Of a DNA stretch of 64,000 bases, positions 43,460 to 51,790 are shown in pieces (positions within the stretch are counted from its first letter, which is position 1; every line of letters starts with the position of its first letter). This DNA is from Acidimicrobiaceae bacterium (GTDB lineage: Bacteria > Actinomycetota > Acidimicrobiia > Acidimicrobiales > RAAP-2): the NCBI GenBank assembly GCA_027306585.1, contig DAHUZJ010000104.1, positions 57,499 to 121,498 on the forward strand. Reading direction: 5' to 3'. The translations under genes were made by a program, and so were the position numbers. Under the pieces are notes generated by a model. The model worked only from the letters and a program-made list of their open reading frames with translations, had not been told where the DNA came from and searched no databases.

Positions 43460-45193
43460 GTGATCCGACACCCCGCCACCCGAGGTGCCTGCAGCCGCCG
43501 GGCGTCGCACGTGGTGGCCGCCCTCGCCCTCGTGGCGGTGGCCGCCGTCCTCGCCGCCTGTGGCGGACCGCCAGCCTCGGTCGTCACACGCCAGCACTCG
43601 TCGCGCGCCAACGTGGCCGCCGCGGCCGGGGACCCCGCGCCCGGGGACCCCGCGGCCGCGGTGCAGGTCAACGGCCGTCTCTCGGCGCCCGGAGGGCCGT
43701 ACCTCGTCGACCGCTTCGGCCGGGTCGTCATCCTCCACGGCGTGAACGCCGTGGAGAAGAACCCTCCCTACGAGCTCACGGTCACCCCGAACCGTCCCTG
43801 GACCTTCGACGCCGCCGATGCTCGGCGGATCGCCGCCCTCGGCTTCGACGTCGTCCGCCTCGGGGTCCTGTGGCAGGGCCTGGAGCCCGGCCCTGCCGGT
43901 GTGGGAGCCAACGACCCGGCGGTGTGCGCGCCCGGGGCCCCAGCGGGCGGCCTCGGCTTCTTCGACGCCCGGACCGCCGCCGCCTACCTGGCGAAGGTGG
44001 CGAAGGTCGTCGACCTCCTCGGGCGGGCGCACGTCTACACCCTCCTCGACATGCACCAGGACGTCTACAGCCAAGCGTTCGCCGGCGAGGGCGCCCCGGC
44101 CTGGGCGGTGTGCACGGACGGCCAGCCGGTGGTGCTGGCGGCCGGACGCTGGTCGAAGAATTACGCCGATACCACCCTGCACACCGCCATGACGCACTTC
44201 TGGACCAACGACGTGGTGGGCAATCTCCAGGGGCAGTTCGACCGTGCGTGGGGGTTCGTCGCCCACCGGTTCGCGCACAACCCGTGGGTGGTCGGCTACG
44301 ACCCGTTCAACGAGCCCTTCGAGCCGAACCTGTCGCCGGCGCAGTCGGTGCAGTTCGCCACCCAGCTGGAGTGCTTCTACACCGGCCGTCGCCACCCGGG
44401 CGCCCTCAAGCAGGGCGGGGCGCCCGTGACGTGCCCGGCCGGCGACCCCGCCGAGGGCGTCGTGCCCACGATCGAGGCCGCCGACCACCAGCACCTCGTG
44501 TTCATCGAGCCCGACATCTACGGCATCCCCCACGGCGCGCCCGCCATGCTGGGCCCGATGCCGTTTCCCCGGCTCGTGTTCAACTTCCACGTCTACTGCG
44601 GAGCCCGCAGCCCGGTGACGGGCGACCCCACCACACTGGTCGCCTGCGTCAACCAGGAGCTGCAGAGCATGTCGCGCCTCGAGCAAGAGCGCGCCCTGCT
44701 GTCGTCGCCCGAGCAGCCGGGCGGCCCGCCGGCCTTCATGAGCGAGTTCGGTGCCAGTCAGGACCCCGCGCTGATCCAACAGCTGACGTCGGCTGCCGAC
44801 CAGTACGCGCTGGGCTGGGCGTACTGGGCATGGAAGTACTACGACGACCCGACGGGGAGCTCGAACGAAGGCCTGGTCGAGCCGTCGGGGCACCTGGCCC
44901 CGACGGCCCCGGTCCTGTCGGCCACCTATGCCCAGGCGGTCGCCGGCACCCCGGTCAGCGTGTCGTGGACACCACTCTCGGGCGCCTACACGCTGGTGTA
45001 CGCCCCCAACCCTGCCGTGGCGGCGCCAACCGTGCTCTTCGTCGGCCAGGCGTCCATCGGCCGGGCCGGCTACTGCACGACGGTGCGCGGCGGCACGGTG
45101 ACGTCGAAGCCCGGCGCCCGCCACCTGCTGGTGCAGAACGCCGCCGGCGCGAGCCAGGTGGTCGTGACGCTGGCCCCCGGCTGGTGCCGGTGA
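43460..45193 (+). CDS. Secreted lipoprotein glycoside hydrolase family 5, endoglycosylceramidase-like
   Basis: Lipobox AAVLAACGG; LHGVNAVEKNPPYELT...FDVVRLGVLWQGLEPGP...YTLLDMHQDVYSQAFAGEGAPAWAV...VVGYDPFNEPFEP...PAFMSEFGAS. Confidence 0.87.
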   Translation: MIRHPATRGACSRRASHVVAALALVAVAAVLAACGGPPASVVTRQHSSRANVAAAAGDPAPGDPAAAVQVNGRLSAPGGPYLVDRFGRVVILHGVNAVEKNPPYELTVTPNRPWTFDAADARRIAALGFDVVRLGVLWQGLEPGPAGVGANDPAVCAPGAPAGGLGFFDARTAAAYLAKVAKVVDLLGRAHVYTLLDMHQDVYSQAFAGEGAPAWAVCTDGQPVVLAAGRWSKNYADTTLHTAMTHFWTNDVVGNLQGQFDRAWGFVAHRFAHNPWVVGYDPFNEPFEPNLSPAQSVQFATQLECFYTGRRHPGALKQGGAPVTCPAGDPAEGVVPTIEAADHQHLVFIEPDIYGIPHGAPAMLGPMPFPRLVFNFHVYCGARSPVTGDPTTLVACVNQELQSMSRLEQERALLSSPEQPGGPPAFMSEFGASQDPALIQQLTSAADQYALGWAYWAWKYYDDPTGSSNEGLVEPSGHLAPTAPVLSATYAQAVAGTPVSVSWTPLSGAYTLVYAPNPAVAAPTVLFVGQASIGRAGYCTTVRGGTVTSKPGARHLLVQNAAGASQVVVTLAPGWCR

Positions 45194-46020
45194 CCGACGT
45201 CGCCGGGAGCGCCGGCTGGGAGCTCCGCTCGGTCGGCGGCCTGGACCTCCTCGTGTGCACCCCGCTCGAGGCGGCGGGCATCGACGCCGCAGTGACGGGG
45301 CGGCGCGGGGGGGTCTCGACCGGGCCGTACCGGTCCCTGAACCTGGCCCTCCACGTGGGCGACGATCCGGCAGCCGTGCGAGAGAACCGGCGCCGGGCGG
45401 CGGCGGCGCTCGGCGTCCAACCGGCCGACCTCGTGCTGGGCCAACAGGTCCACGGGGCCGTCGTCGCGGCCGTGACCGAGGCGGACCGGGGCCGCAGCCT
45501 GGCCGACGCCGAGGACGCCCTCGCCGGGGTGGACGCCCTCGTGACGGACCGTCCGGGCCCGGTCCTCGTCACGCTGGTGGCCGACTGCGTGCCCCTCGTG
45601 CTGGCGGACCCGGCGGCTGGCGTCCTCGCCACGGCCCACGCCGGGTGGCGCGGGGCGACCTCGGGCGTGGTCGAACAGACGGTGGCGGCCATGGCCGCGT
45701 TCGGGGCCCGGCCCGCACGCCTGGTGGCCGGGGTCGGTCCAGCGGTCGCCGGCGCCGGGTACCAGGTCGGCGAGGACGTCGCCGCCGCCGTCCGGCACCA
45801 CCTGGGGGACCTCTCCGGCGACGTGCTCGCGCCGGACGGGCCGGGCCACTGGCGCTGCGACCTGCCGGCGGCGGTGGCCCTCCTCCTCCGGCGAGCCGGC
45901 GTCCGGAGGGAGGCCATCCACGTCGCCGCCGTCACCACCGGGCGCGGCGGCCCCTTCTTCAGCGACCGGGCGGTCCGGCCGTGCGGGCGGTTCGCCCTCC
46001 TCGCCCGGCTCCGCCGGTGA
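45190..46020 (+). CDS. Multicopper polyphenol oxidase/laccase-domain (PgeF/YfiH-like) protein
   Basis: GVSTGPYRSLNLALHVGDDPAAVRENRRRAAAALG...LVADCVPLVLADPAAGVLATAHAGWRGATSGVVEQTVAAM; GTGA overlap with the upstream gene. Confidence 0.93.
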   Translation: MTDVAGSAGWELRSVGGLDLLVCTPLEAAGIDAAVTGRRGGVSTGPYRSLNLALHVGDDPAAVRENRRRAAAALGVQPADLVLGQQVHGAVVAAVTEADRGRSLADAEDALAGVDALVTDRPGPVLVTLVADCVPLVLADPAAGVLATAHAGWRGATSGVVEQTVAAMAAFGARPARLVAGVGPAVAGAGYQVGEDVAAAVRHHLGDLSGDVLAPDGPGHWRCDLPAAVALLLRRAGVRREAIHVAAVTTGRGGPFFSDRAVRPCGRFALLARLRR

Positions 46021-46052
46021 CGGCCGGCCGGAGGCACCGCCCGTAGCATGGC

Positions 46053-46110
46053 TACGCGGCGGCGGCACGCGGCGGCGGTGGCACACGGCGGCGGCACACG
46101 GCGGCGGGAC
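46053..46110. repeat. Imperfect GGCGGCGGCACACGG-type tandem repeats upstream of the murL-like gene
   Basis: Direct reading: CGCGGCGGCGGCACGCGGCGGCGGTGGCACACGGCGGCGGCACACGGCGGCGGGACAC. Confidence 0.8.
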
Positions 46111-46159
46111 ACGACAGCAGCAAGAACGGCAGCACCAGGGCACACGGGGAGACAGGACC

Positions 46160-47509
46160 ATCACGACCAGGCGCGACCGGTTCCGCTACGACGGCTACGA
46201 GCTCGACCTGGCGCGCCACCGCCTCACCTGCCGGTACCGGCTCGGTGACCGCCGGTTCACCGAGGAGATCGCCATCGAGGTGCCGGCGGGTGCACCGCCG
46301 GCTCCGCCCGAGGCAGCCGATGCCGCCGCCCGCCTGGTGCACCTCCTCGGCGGGGTCTCGTACTACAAGACGGCGGCACCCCCCGTCATCGACCTGGGCG
46401 ACCTCGCCACCACGGGCGCCGAACGGTCGTTCCTCCGCACCTACTACGTCGACGGCCTCGGCGAGATGGCGCACCGCAATGGACTGGACCTCTCCGGCCT
46501 CGAGGTCGTGGGCCCGGATCTCGGGCAGCGGGTGCCGGCCGCCTGCACCCCGGCGGCAGGGCGTCCGCTCGTGCCCTTCGGCGGGGGCATCGACTCGGTC
46601 GTCACGGCCGAGGAGGTCCGCGCCGTCCACCCCGACACCACCCTCTTCGTGGTGAGCCGGCCGGGCGACCGGTTCGCCGCCCTGGAGGCGGCGCTCGACG
46701 CCACCGGGCTGCCCGTGGTGCGGGCCGAACGGCGCATCGACGACGCCGTGCTCCGCTCGACCGAGCAGGGCTTCCTCAACGGTCATGTGCCGGTGACCGG
46801 CATCCTTTCGGCGGTCGCCATCCTGGCGGCGGTCCTCGGCGGCCACGACGCGGTCGTCATGGCCAACGAGTGGTCGGCCTCCTCGGCCACCCTCCACGTC
46901 GGCGGCCGTGCCGTGAACCACCAGTGGTCCAAGGGCCTGGCGTTCGAGCGGGGCTTCCGGGAGCTGGTGACGGCCGCGCTCGGCACCGGCGTCGACTACT
47001 TCTCCCTGTTGCGGCCGCGCTCGGAGCTGTGGGTGGCCGAGCGGTTCGCCCGGCTCCCCCGGTACCACCGGGCGTTCTGCAGCTGCAACCGGGCGTTCAT
47101 CATCGACCCGGCGCGGCGGCTCGACCGGTGGTGCGGCACGTGCGACAAGTGCTGCTTCATCGACCTGGTGCTGGCGCCGTTCCTCGACCCGGCAACGCTG
47201 TCGGGCGTGTTCGAAGGTGACGAGCCGCTGGCACGAGGGGAGCTCGACGGACGTTTCCGGGGGCTCGTCGGGTTGGGGGAGGCGAAGCCGTTCGAGTGCG
47301 TCGGCGACGTCGAGGAGTCCCGGGCCGCCCTGACCCTCGCTGCCGCCCGGCCCGACCGTGCCGGCACGCCGCTCCTCCAGGCGCTGGCGCGCGAGGTGGG
47401 GCCGGCGGCGGCGACCCGGGGCTGGGCCGGCCTGTTGGGCGAGCACTTCGTGCCGGCCGAGTACCTGGCCGGTGCCGCCGGGGCGGGTGGCAGCGGGGTG
47501 GGCGGGTGA
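46160..47509 (+). CDS. murL: UDP-N-acetylmuramoyl-L-alanyl-L-glutamate epimerase-like protein (MurL-like)
   Basis: SYYKTAAPPVIDLGDLATTGAERSFLRTYYVDGLGEMAHRNGLDL...PLVPFGGGIDSVVTAEEV...MANEWSASSATLHVGGRAVNHQWSKGLAFERGFRELV...AFCSCNRAF...RWCGTCDKCCFIDLVLAPFL; next to a MurD homolog. First canonical start is GTG 46280, but convincing coding extends about 40 codons upstream, possibly to ATC 46160. Confidence 0.78.
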   Translation: MTTRRDRFRYDGYELDLARHRLTCRYRLGDRRFTEEIAIEVPAGAPPAPPEAADAAARLVHLLGGVSYYKTAAPPVIDLGDLATTGAERSFLRTYYVDGLGEMAHRNGLDLSGLEVVGPDLGQRVPAACTPAAGRPLVPFGGGIDSVVTAEEVRAVHPDTTLFVVSRPGDRFAALEAALDATGLPVVRAERRIDDAVLRSTEQGFLNGHVPVTGILSAVAILAAVLGGHDAVVMANEWSASSATLHVGGRAVNHQWSKGLAFERGFRELVTAALGTGVDYFSLLRPRSELWVAERFARLPRYHRAFCSCNRAFIIDPARRLDRWCGTCDKCCFIDLVLAPFLDPATLSGVFEGDEPLARGELDGRFRGLVGLGEAKPFECVGDVEESRAALTLAAARPDRAGTPLLQALAREVGPAAATRGWAGLLGEHFVPAEYLAGAAGAGGSGVGG

Positions 47510-49002
47510 CGCCCGCCGGCCGCCCCACACCGTCGGTGCTCGCACCGGCGCCGGCGATCGGCTGGTCCGACCTGGCCGGTGCTGCCGTGGGCATCTGGGG
47601 GGTCGGGGTCGAGGGCGGCGCCAGCCTGCGGCGGCTGCGGGCGCTCGGGGCCACCCCCGTCCTGGTCGACGACCGCCCGCCCTCCTCGACGGTCGGCGGG
47701 CTCCCGGTCCTCCCGACCACCGAGGGCGGCCTGGAGGCGCTCGCCCGCTGCGACGTCGTGGTGAAGTCCCCCGGGATCAGCCGTCACCGCCCGGACGTCG
47801 TCGAGCTGGCCGCTCGAGGCGTGGCCGTGGCGGGCGGGCTCGGGCTCTGGCTGCAGGAGACCGACCGGGACCGGGTGCTGTGCGTGACGGGCACCAAGGG
47901 CAAGAGCACCACGACGGCCGTCGCCGCCCATCTCCTCACCGCCCTCGGGGTGCGGGCTCGGACGGCCGGCAACTTCGGCCTGCCGCCGTGGGACCCCCAA
48001 GGTGGCGACGACCCGGTCGACTACTGGGTGGTCGAGGTCTCGAGCTTCCAGGCGACCGACCTCGCCGCCGCGCCGCCGGTGGTGGCCGTCACCTCGCTCG
48101 GCGCGGACCACCTCGACTGGCACGGGGACCTCGACGCGTACTACCGGGACAAGCTGTCGCTCTGCACCCGCCCGGGCGCCCGGCTGACCGTGGCCGACGG
48201 CTCGAGCGACGCGCTGCGGACCCATCGGGCCCTGCTCGGGCAGGAGGTCCGCTGGGTGGCGGTGGGCGACCCCGACCTCGACGGACCCTGGGCCGACGGC
48301 CTCGGACTGCTCGGGGCCCACAACCGCCGCAATGCCCTGGTGGCGCGAGCCTGCCTCGAGGCCCTCGGCGTGCCGCGTGCCGGCGACGACCCTGCGCTCG
48401 CCCGGGCGGCCGCCGGGTTCACCGGGCTCGACAGCCGACTGCGGCGCCTCGGCACGGTGGCCGGTGTCGAGTTCGTCGACGACAGCCTCTCGACCAACGT
48501 GCTGCCCACCCTCGCCGCCCTGGACGCCTTCGCCGGCCGGCGCCTCGCACTGCTGGCCGGCGGCTACGACCGGGGGATCGACTACGCGCCCCTCGCCGCC
48601 CGGCTGCTGGCACGCGCCGAGCCGACCTTCCTGGCCACCCTGCCGGCGAGTGGCGCCCGCATCCGGACGGCGCTCGCCGGGACGGCGGGTGGCGCCGGGG
48701 GCTCGGTGCCCGCCTCCGACCCCGCCGGCGGCTCGGCGCTGACCGTGGTGGACGCCCCCGACGTGGCGGCGGCCACCGAGTCGGCGTTCGCCTGGGCCCG
48801 CCCGGACGGCGTCGTGCTCCTGTCCCCCGCCGCCCCCAGCTTCGGGCAGTTCCGCGACTACCGGGAGCGGGCGGCCGCCTTCGCCGAGGCGATGGCCGCG
48901 TGCGCCGCCCTGCCGGGCGTCGCCGGCGAGGGCCACCGCGTCACGGCTGGGGGAGCAGGACGTGGGGGTTCAGGATCCCGTCGGGGTCCAGCGCCCGCTT
49001 GA
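47506..49002 (+). CDS. UDP-N-acetylmuramoyl-L-alanine--(L-)glutamate ligase, MurD2-like Mur ligase
   Basis: VLCVTGTKGKSTTTAVAAHLL; VEVSSFQATDL; SLGADHLDWHGDLDAYYRDK; GLDSRLRRLGTVAGVEFVDDSLSTNVLPTLAALDAFAGRRLALLAGGYDRGIDY; GTGA overlap with the murL-like gene. Confidence 0.85.
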   Translation: MTPAGRPTPSVLAPAPAIGWSDLAGAAVGIWGVGVEGGASLRRLRALGATPVLVDDRPPSSTVGGLPVLPTTEGGLEALARCDVVVKSPGISRHRPDVVELAARGVAVAGGLGLWLQETDRDRVLCVTGTKGKSTTTAVAAHLLTALGVRARTAGNFGLPPWDPQGGDDPVDYWVVEVSSFQATDLAAAPPVVAVTSLGADHLDWHGDLDAYYRDKLSLCTRPGARLTVADGSSDALRTHRALLGQEVRWVAVGDPDLDGPWADGLGLLGAHNRRNALVARACLEALGVPRAGDDPALARAAAGFTGLDSRLRRLGTVAGVEFVDDSLSTNVLPTLAALDAFAGRRLALLAGGYDRGIDYAPLAARLLARAEPTFLATLPASGARIRTALAGTAGGAGGSVPASDPAGGSALTVVDAPDVAAATESAFAWARPDGVVLLSPAAPSFGQFRDYRERAAAFAEAMAACAALPGVAGEGHRVTAGGAGRGGSGSRRGPAPA

Positions 49003-50353
49003 CGGCGGCGAAGGCCGCGAGCTCGGCGGGGCTGCGGTTGAGGTGCAACCAATGGGCCTTGGCGGTCCCGATCCCGTGCTCGGCGCTGATGGACCCGCCT
49101 CGCTCGACGACCGCCCGGAGGACGGCGTCGTCGACGGTCTCGTCGTCGGGGTCGGGCCCGGTCACGTTGACGTGCACGTTGCCGTCGGCCACGTGCCCGT
49201 ACAGCCAGGTGCGGGCGCCCGGTGCCACCGCCGCCACGACGGCGGGCACCTCCGCCACGAACGCCGCCAGCTCGCCGAAGGGAAGGGTCACGTCCAGCTT
49301 GTGGGGCGGCACGCCGACCGCGTTGACCGCCTCGGGCTGCGCCTCCCGGTAGCGCCACAGAGCACGGGCGCGCGGGGCCTCGGTCCCGACGGCCGCGTCC
49401 GCCAGGCCCTCGACGGAGCCCACCGCCTCGACGAGGGCGGCCGTCGGATCGGTCGGTCCCGACACCTCCAGGAGCAGGTAGGCGTCGTGGGGCTCGGGGA
49501 AGGGTGCCGGGAGGCCGGACGTGGCGCACACCAGCTCCATGCCGGGCCCGAGGAGGAACTCGGCCGCCGAGAGGTCGGGGAGCTCCCGGCGGACGCCGAG
49601 CGCCGTCGCCACCATCCGCCCCACCGCGTCGTCACCGTCGAAGGCGAGGAGCGCCACCACCGAGGCCGGTGACGGGGGCACCAACCGCAACCGTACGGCG
49701 GTCACCACCCCGAGCGTCCCCTCGCTCCCGCACAGCAACGGCGCCAGTGCGTAGCCGGTGTTGTCCTTGAGCAGCCCGCCCAGGTGGGACACGACGGCGC
49801 CCGTCCCCAGGACGGCCTCGACCCCGAGCACCTGCGCCCGGGTGTCGCCGTAGCGCAGGAGGCGCAGGCCGCCGGCGTTGGTCCCGACGTTGCCGCCGAT
49901 CGTGGCGCTGTCCCGGGCGCCCAGGTCGACCCCGTAGGTCCACCCGGCGGCCTCGGCGCCCGCCCGCAGGTCGCCGAGCGTCACCCCCGCCCCGGCGGTC
50001 ACCTGTCCGGCCTGCCGGTCCACCTCCCCGAGCCCGGACAGGCGCCGGAGGCTGAGCACCACCTCACCGTGGAGCGGGACGCCGCCGCCGACCAAGCCGG
50101 TGTTGCCACCCTGGGGGACCAGGGGGGCACCGTGGCGGCGGCACGCCGCCACCACCCCGGCGACCTCGTCGGTCGTGCCGGGCCGGACCACGACCCCCGT
50201 TGCGCCCTTGAACCGTCCCGTCCAGTCCACGGCGTAGCTCGCCACCACCTCGGGGTCGGTGAGCACGTGCGGGTGACCGACCACCTCGGCCAGGTCGGCC
50301 AGGAGGGCCGGGGCGGCGGCGTCGACGACGTCGGTGGTGTCGGCGGGTTCCAC
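48941..50353 (-). CDS. FAD-binding oxidoreductase/transferase type 4 (GlcD/D-2-hydroxyglutarate dehydrogenase-like)
   Basis: GVVVRPGTTDEVAGVVAACRRHGAPLVPQGGNTGLVGGGVPLHGEVVLSLRRL...GARDSATIGGNVGTNAGGLRLLRYG...HVADGNVHVNV...GSISAEHGIG...KRALDPDGILNPHVLL. Converges with murD2 over 62 nt. Confidence 0.93.
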   Translation of the reverse strand: MEPADTTDVVDAAAPALLADLAEVVGHPHVLTDPEVVASYAVDWTGRFKGATGVVVRPGTTDEVAGVVAACRRHGAPLVPQGGNTGLVGGGVPLHGEVVLSLRRLSGLGEVDRQAGQVTAGAGVTLGDLRAGAEAAGWTYGVDLGARDSATIGGNVGTNAGGLRLLRYGDTRAQVLGVEAVLGTGAVVSHLGGLLKDNTGYALAPLLCGSEGTLGVVTAVRLRLVPPSPASVVALLAFDGDDAVGRMVATALGVRRELPDLSAAEFLLGPGMELVCATSGLPAPFPEPHDAYLLLEVSGPTDPTAALVEAVGSVEGLADAAVGTEAPRARALWRYREAQPEAVNAVGVPPHKLDVTLPFGELAAFVAEVPAVVAAVAPGARTWLYGHVADGNVHVNVTGPDPDDETVDDAVLRAVVERGGSISAEHGIGTAKAHWLHLNRSPAELAAFAAVKRALDPDGILNPHVLLPQP

Positions 50354-50490
50354 GACGGCGCAGCGTACCTCTGTGCCGGGGATCGGCCGTCCCGTGCCGG
50401 ACGGCGACCGGCGGGGGCGGGACCGGACGGGGTCGGACGGATCGGGGGGGCGCCCCACGAGGCTCGGTGGGCGCTCGGGGCCTGACGCGC

Positions 50491-50519
50491 TTGACAGGCG
50501 TCCGAACTGCAACCAGAGT
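50491..50519 (+). promoter_or_regulatory. Possible promoter for the Fic-like gene (TTGACA-N17-CAGAGT)
   Basis: Perfect -35 hexamer, weak -10. Confidence 0.35.
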
Positions 50520-50578
50520 GCAACCGTCATTTTCACGACGGGCAGCCGACCGGTGCCCGACGAACTCGATCTTCGACC

Positions 50579-50626
50579 GTGCCGAACATGCCGAACATGC
50601 CGAACATGCCGAACATGCCGAACATG
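50579..50626. repeat. 9-bp tandem repeat (ATGCCGAAC; about 5 copies, first copy GTGCCGAAC)
   Basis: GTGCCGAACATGCCGAACATGCCGAACATGCCGAACATGCCGAACATGCC; every unit carries an in-frame start codon. Confidence 0.97.
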
Positions 50627-51673
50627 CCCCCACCCCACCCCACCCCGCCCCGGATCGCCTACACCGAGCGCCTGGTCACCTTGCTCACCGACGCCACCGG
50701 AGCCCTGCACGACCTCGGCGGCCACGCCCGCCTGGTCCCCGACGCCCGGCTCGCCGGCGCCGCCGCGATCGTCGACACGGCGACCCGGTGCGCTGCTCTG
50801 GACGGCGACCGCGTGGGCGCCGTCGACCTCCTCCGGTTCGAGGCCGGCGACACGCTGGGCCCTGCGGGTGCGGATCGTGACGGCCCCTTGGCGGCCACGG
50901 CCCGCGGGGCCGCCGACCGGGCCGCCGCCCTGCGGCTCGGTCTCGACCGCCTTGCAGAGGGCGCCCCGCTCGACGGCGCCCTCCTGTGGGCGGTCCGGTG
51001 TCGCCTGGACGGCGGCGCCACTGCTGGGCCAGCGGCGTCGGCGGTGACGGCGGGAACGGCGGCCACTGCGGCTTGGCGGAAGCTGGCGCGGCTCCTCGGC
51101 GACGGCTCGCTGCCCCTGCTGGTCCGCCTGGCGCTGGCGCAGCGCCGCCTCGGCCCCGGGTCGGGCGATGACCAGCGGATGGGCCCGCTGCTGCCGACGC
51201 TCGCGCTACGGGCGGGCGGCGTGCTGGCCGAGCCGGTCCTCCGGCTGCCGGTGCACCATACCGACCGGCGCCGGGAGTACCGGGCGTGCCTCGCCGCCGG
51301 CGACCCCGAGCGCTGGGTGCGGTACTTCCTCGACGCCGTCCGCACCCAGGCGGAGGCCGACGGACGGTGGGTCCTCGGCCTGCGACGACGGCGGGAGGAG
51401 ACGGCCGAGGAGCTGCGGAAGGGCCGTGCCTCCCGGGCGGCCATCGCCGCGGCAGCCCAGCTGCTGGCCCGGCCGTACCTGTCGGCGACGACGCTCGCGG
51501 CCGACCTGGGCGTCAGCCTGCCGACGGCCCGGGCGGCCATCGAGCAACTGGTCGCGGCGGGGGAGCTGGTCGAGCAGACGAACCGGCGCCGTGACCGCTT
51601 CTACGTGGCGCCCTGCCTCGTCGCCGAGCTCTTCGGCACGAGCGAGAGCCTGGGAGGGGACTCGAACCCCTGA
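50579..51673 (+). CDS. Fic-family-like protein with degenerate catalytic core and C-terminal winged-helix domain
   Basis: LARLLGDGSLPLLVRLALAQRRLGPGSGDDQRMGPLLPTLALRAGGVLAEPVLRLPVHHTDRRREYRACLAAGDPERWVRYFLDAVRTQA...LLARPYLSATTLAADLGVSLPTARAAIEQLVAAGELVEQTNRRRDRFYVAP follows the Fic C-terminal layout, but HPFxxGNGR is absent. True start among repeated ATGs unknown. Confidence 0.68.
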   Translation: MPNMPNMPNMPNMPNMPPPHPTPPRIAYTERLVTLLTDATGALHDLGGHARLVPDARLAGAAAIVDTATRCAALDGDRVGAVDLLRFEAGDTLGPAGADRDGPLAATARGAADRAAALRLGLDRLAEGAPLDGALLWAVRCRLDGGATAGPAASAVTAGTAATAAWRKLARLLGDGSLPLLVRLALAQRRLGPGSGDDQRMGPLLPTLALRAGGVLAEPVLRLPVHHTDRRREYRACLAAGDPERWVRYFLDAVRTQAEADGRWVLGLRRRREETAEELRKGRASRAAIAAAAQLLARPYLSATTLAADLGVSLPTARAAIEQLVAAGELVEQTNRRRDRFYVAPCLVAELFGTSESLGGDSNP

Positions 51674-51719
51674 CCTGCGCATTACGAATGCGCTGCTCTA
51701 CCGGCTGAGCTACCCAGGC
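51647..51719 (-). tRNA. tRNA-Thr (anticodon CGT)
   Basis: Minus strand GCCTGGGTAGCTCAGCCGGTAGAGCAGCGCATTCGTAATGCGCAGGTCAGGGGTTCGAGTCCCCTCCCAGGC: full cloverleaf, loop TTCGTAA, 7-bp acceptor, no encoded CCA. Confidence 0.96.
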
Positions 51720-51790
51720 ACCGACCCGACCTGCAGCGGCAGGCGCCACCGGTCTGGACGCACCATCGTAGGCGCGCCGGGAGGACCCGA

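Noticed and set aside
50579-50626. Possible CRISPR-like short repeat array
   Set aside because: 9-bp direct tandem units with no spacers; coding microsatellite.
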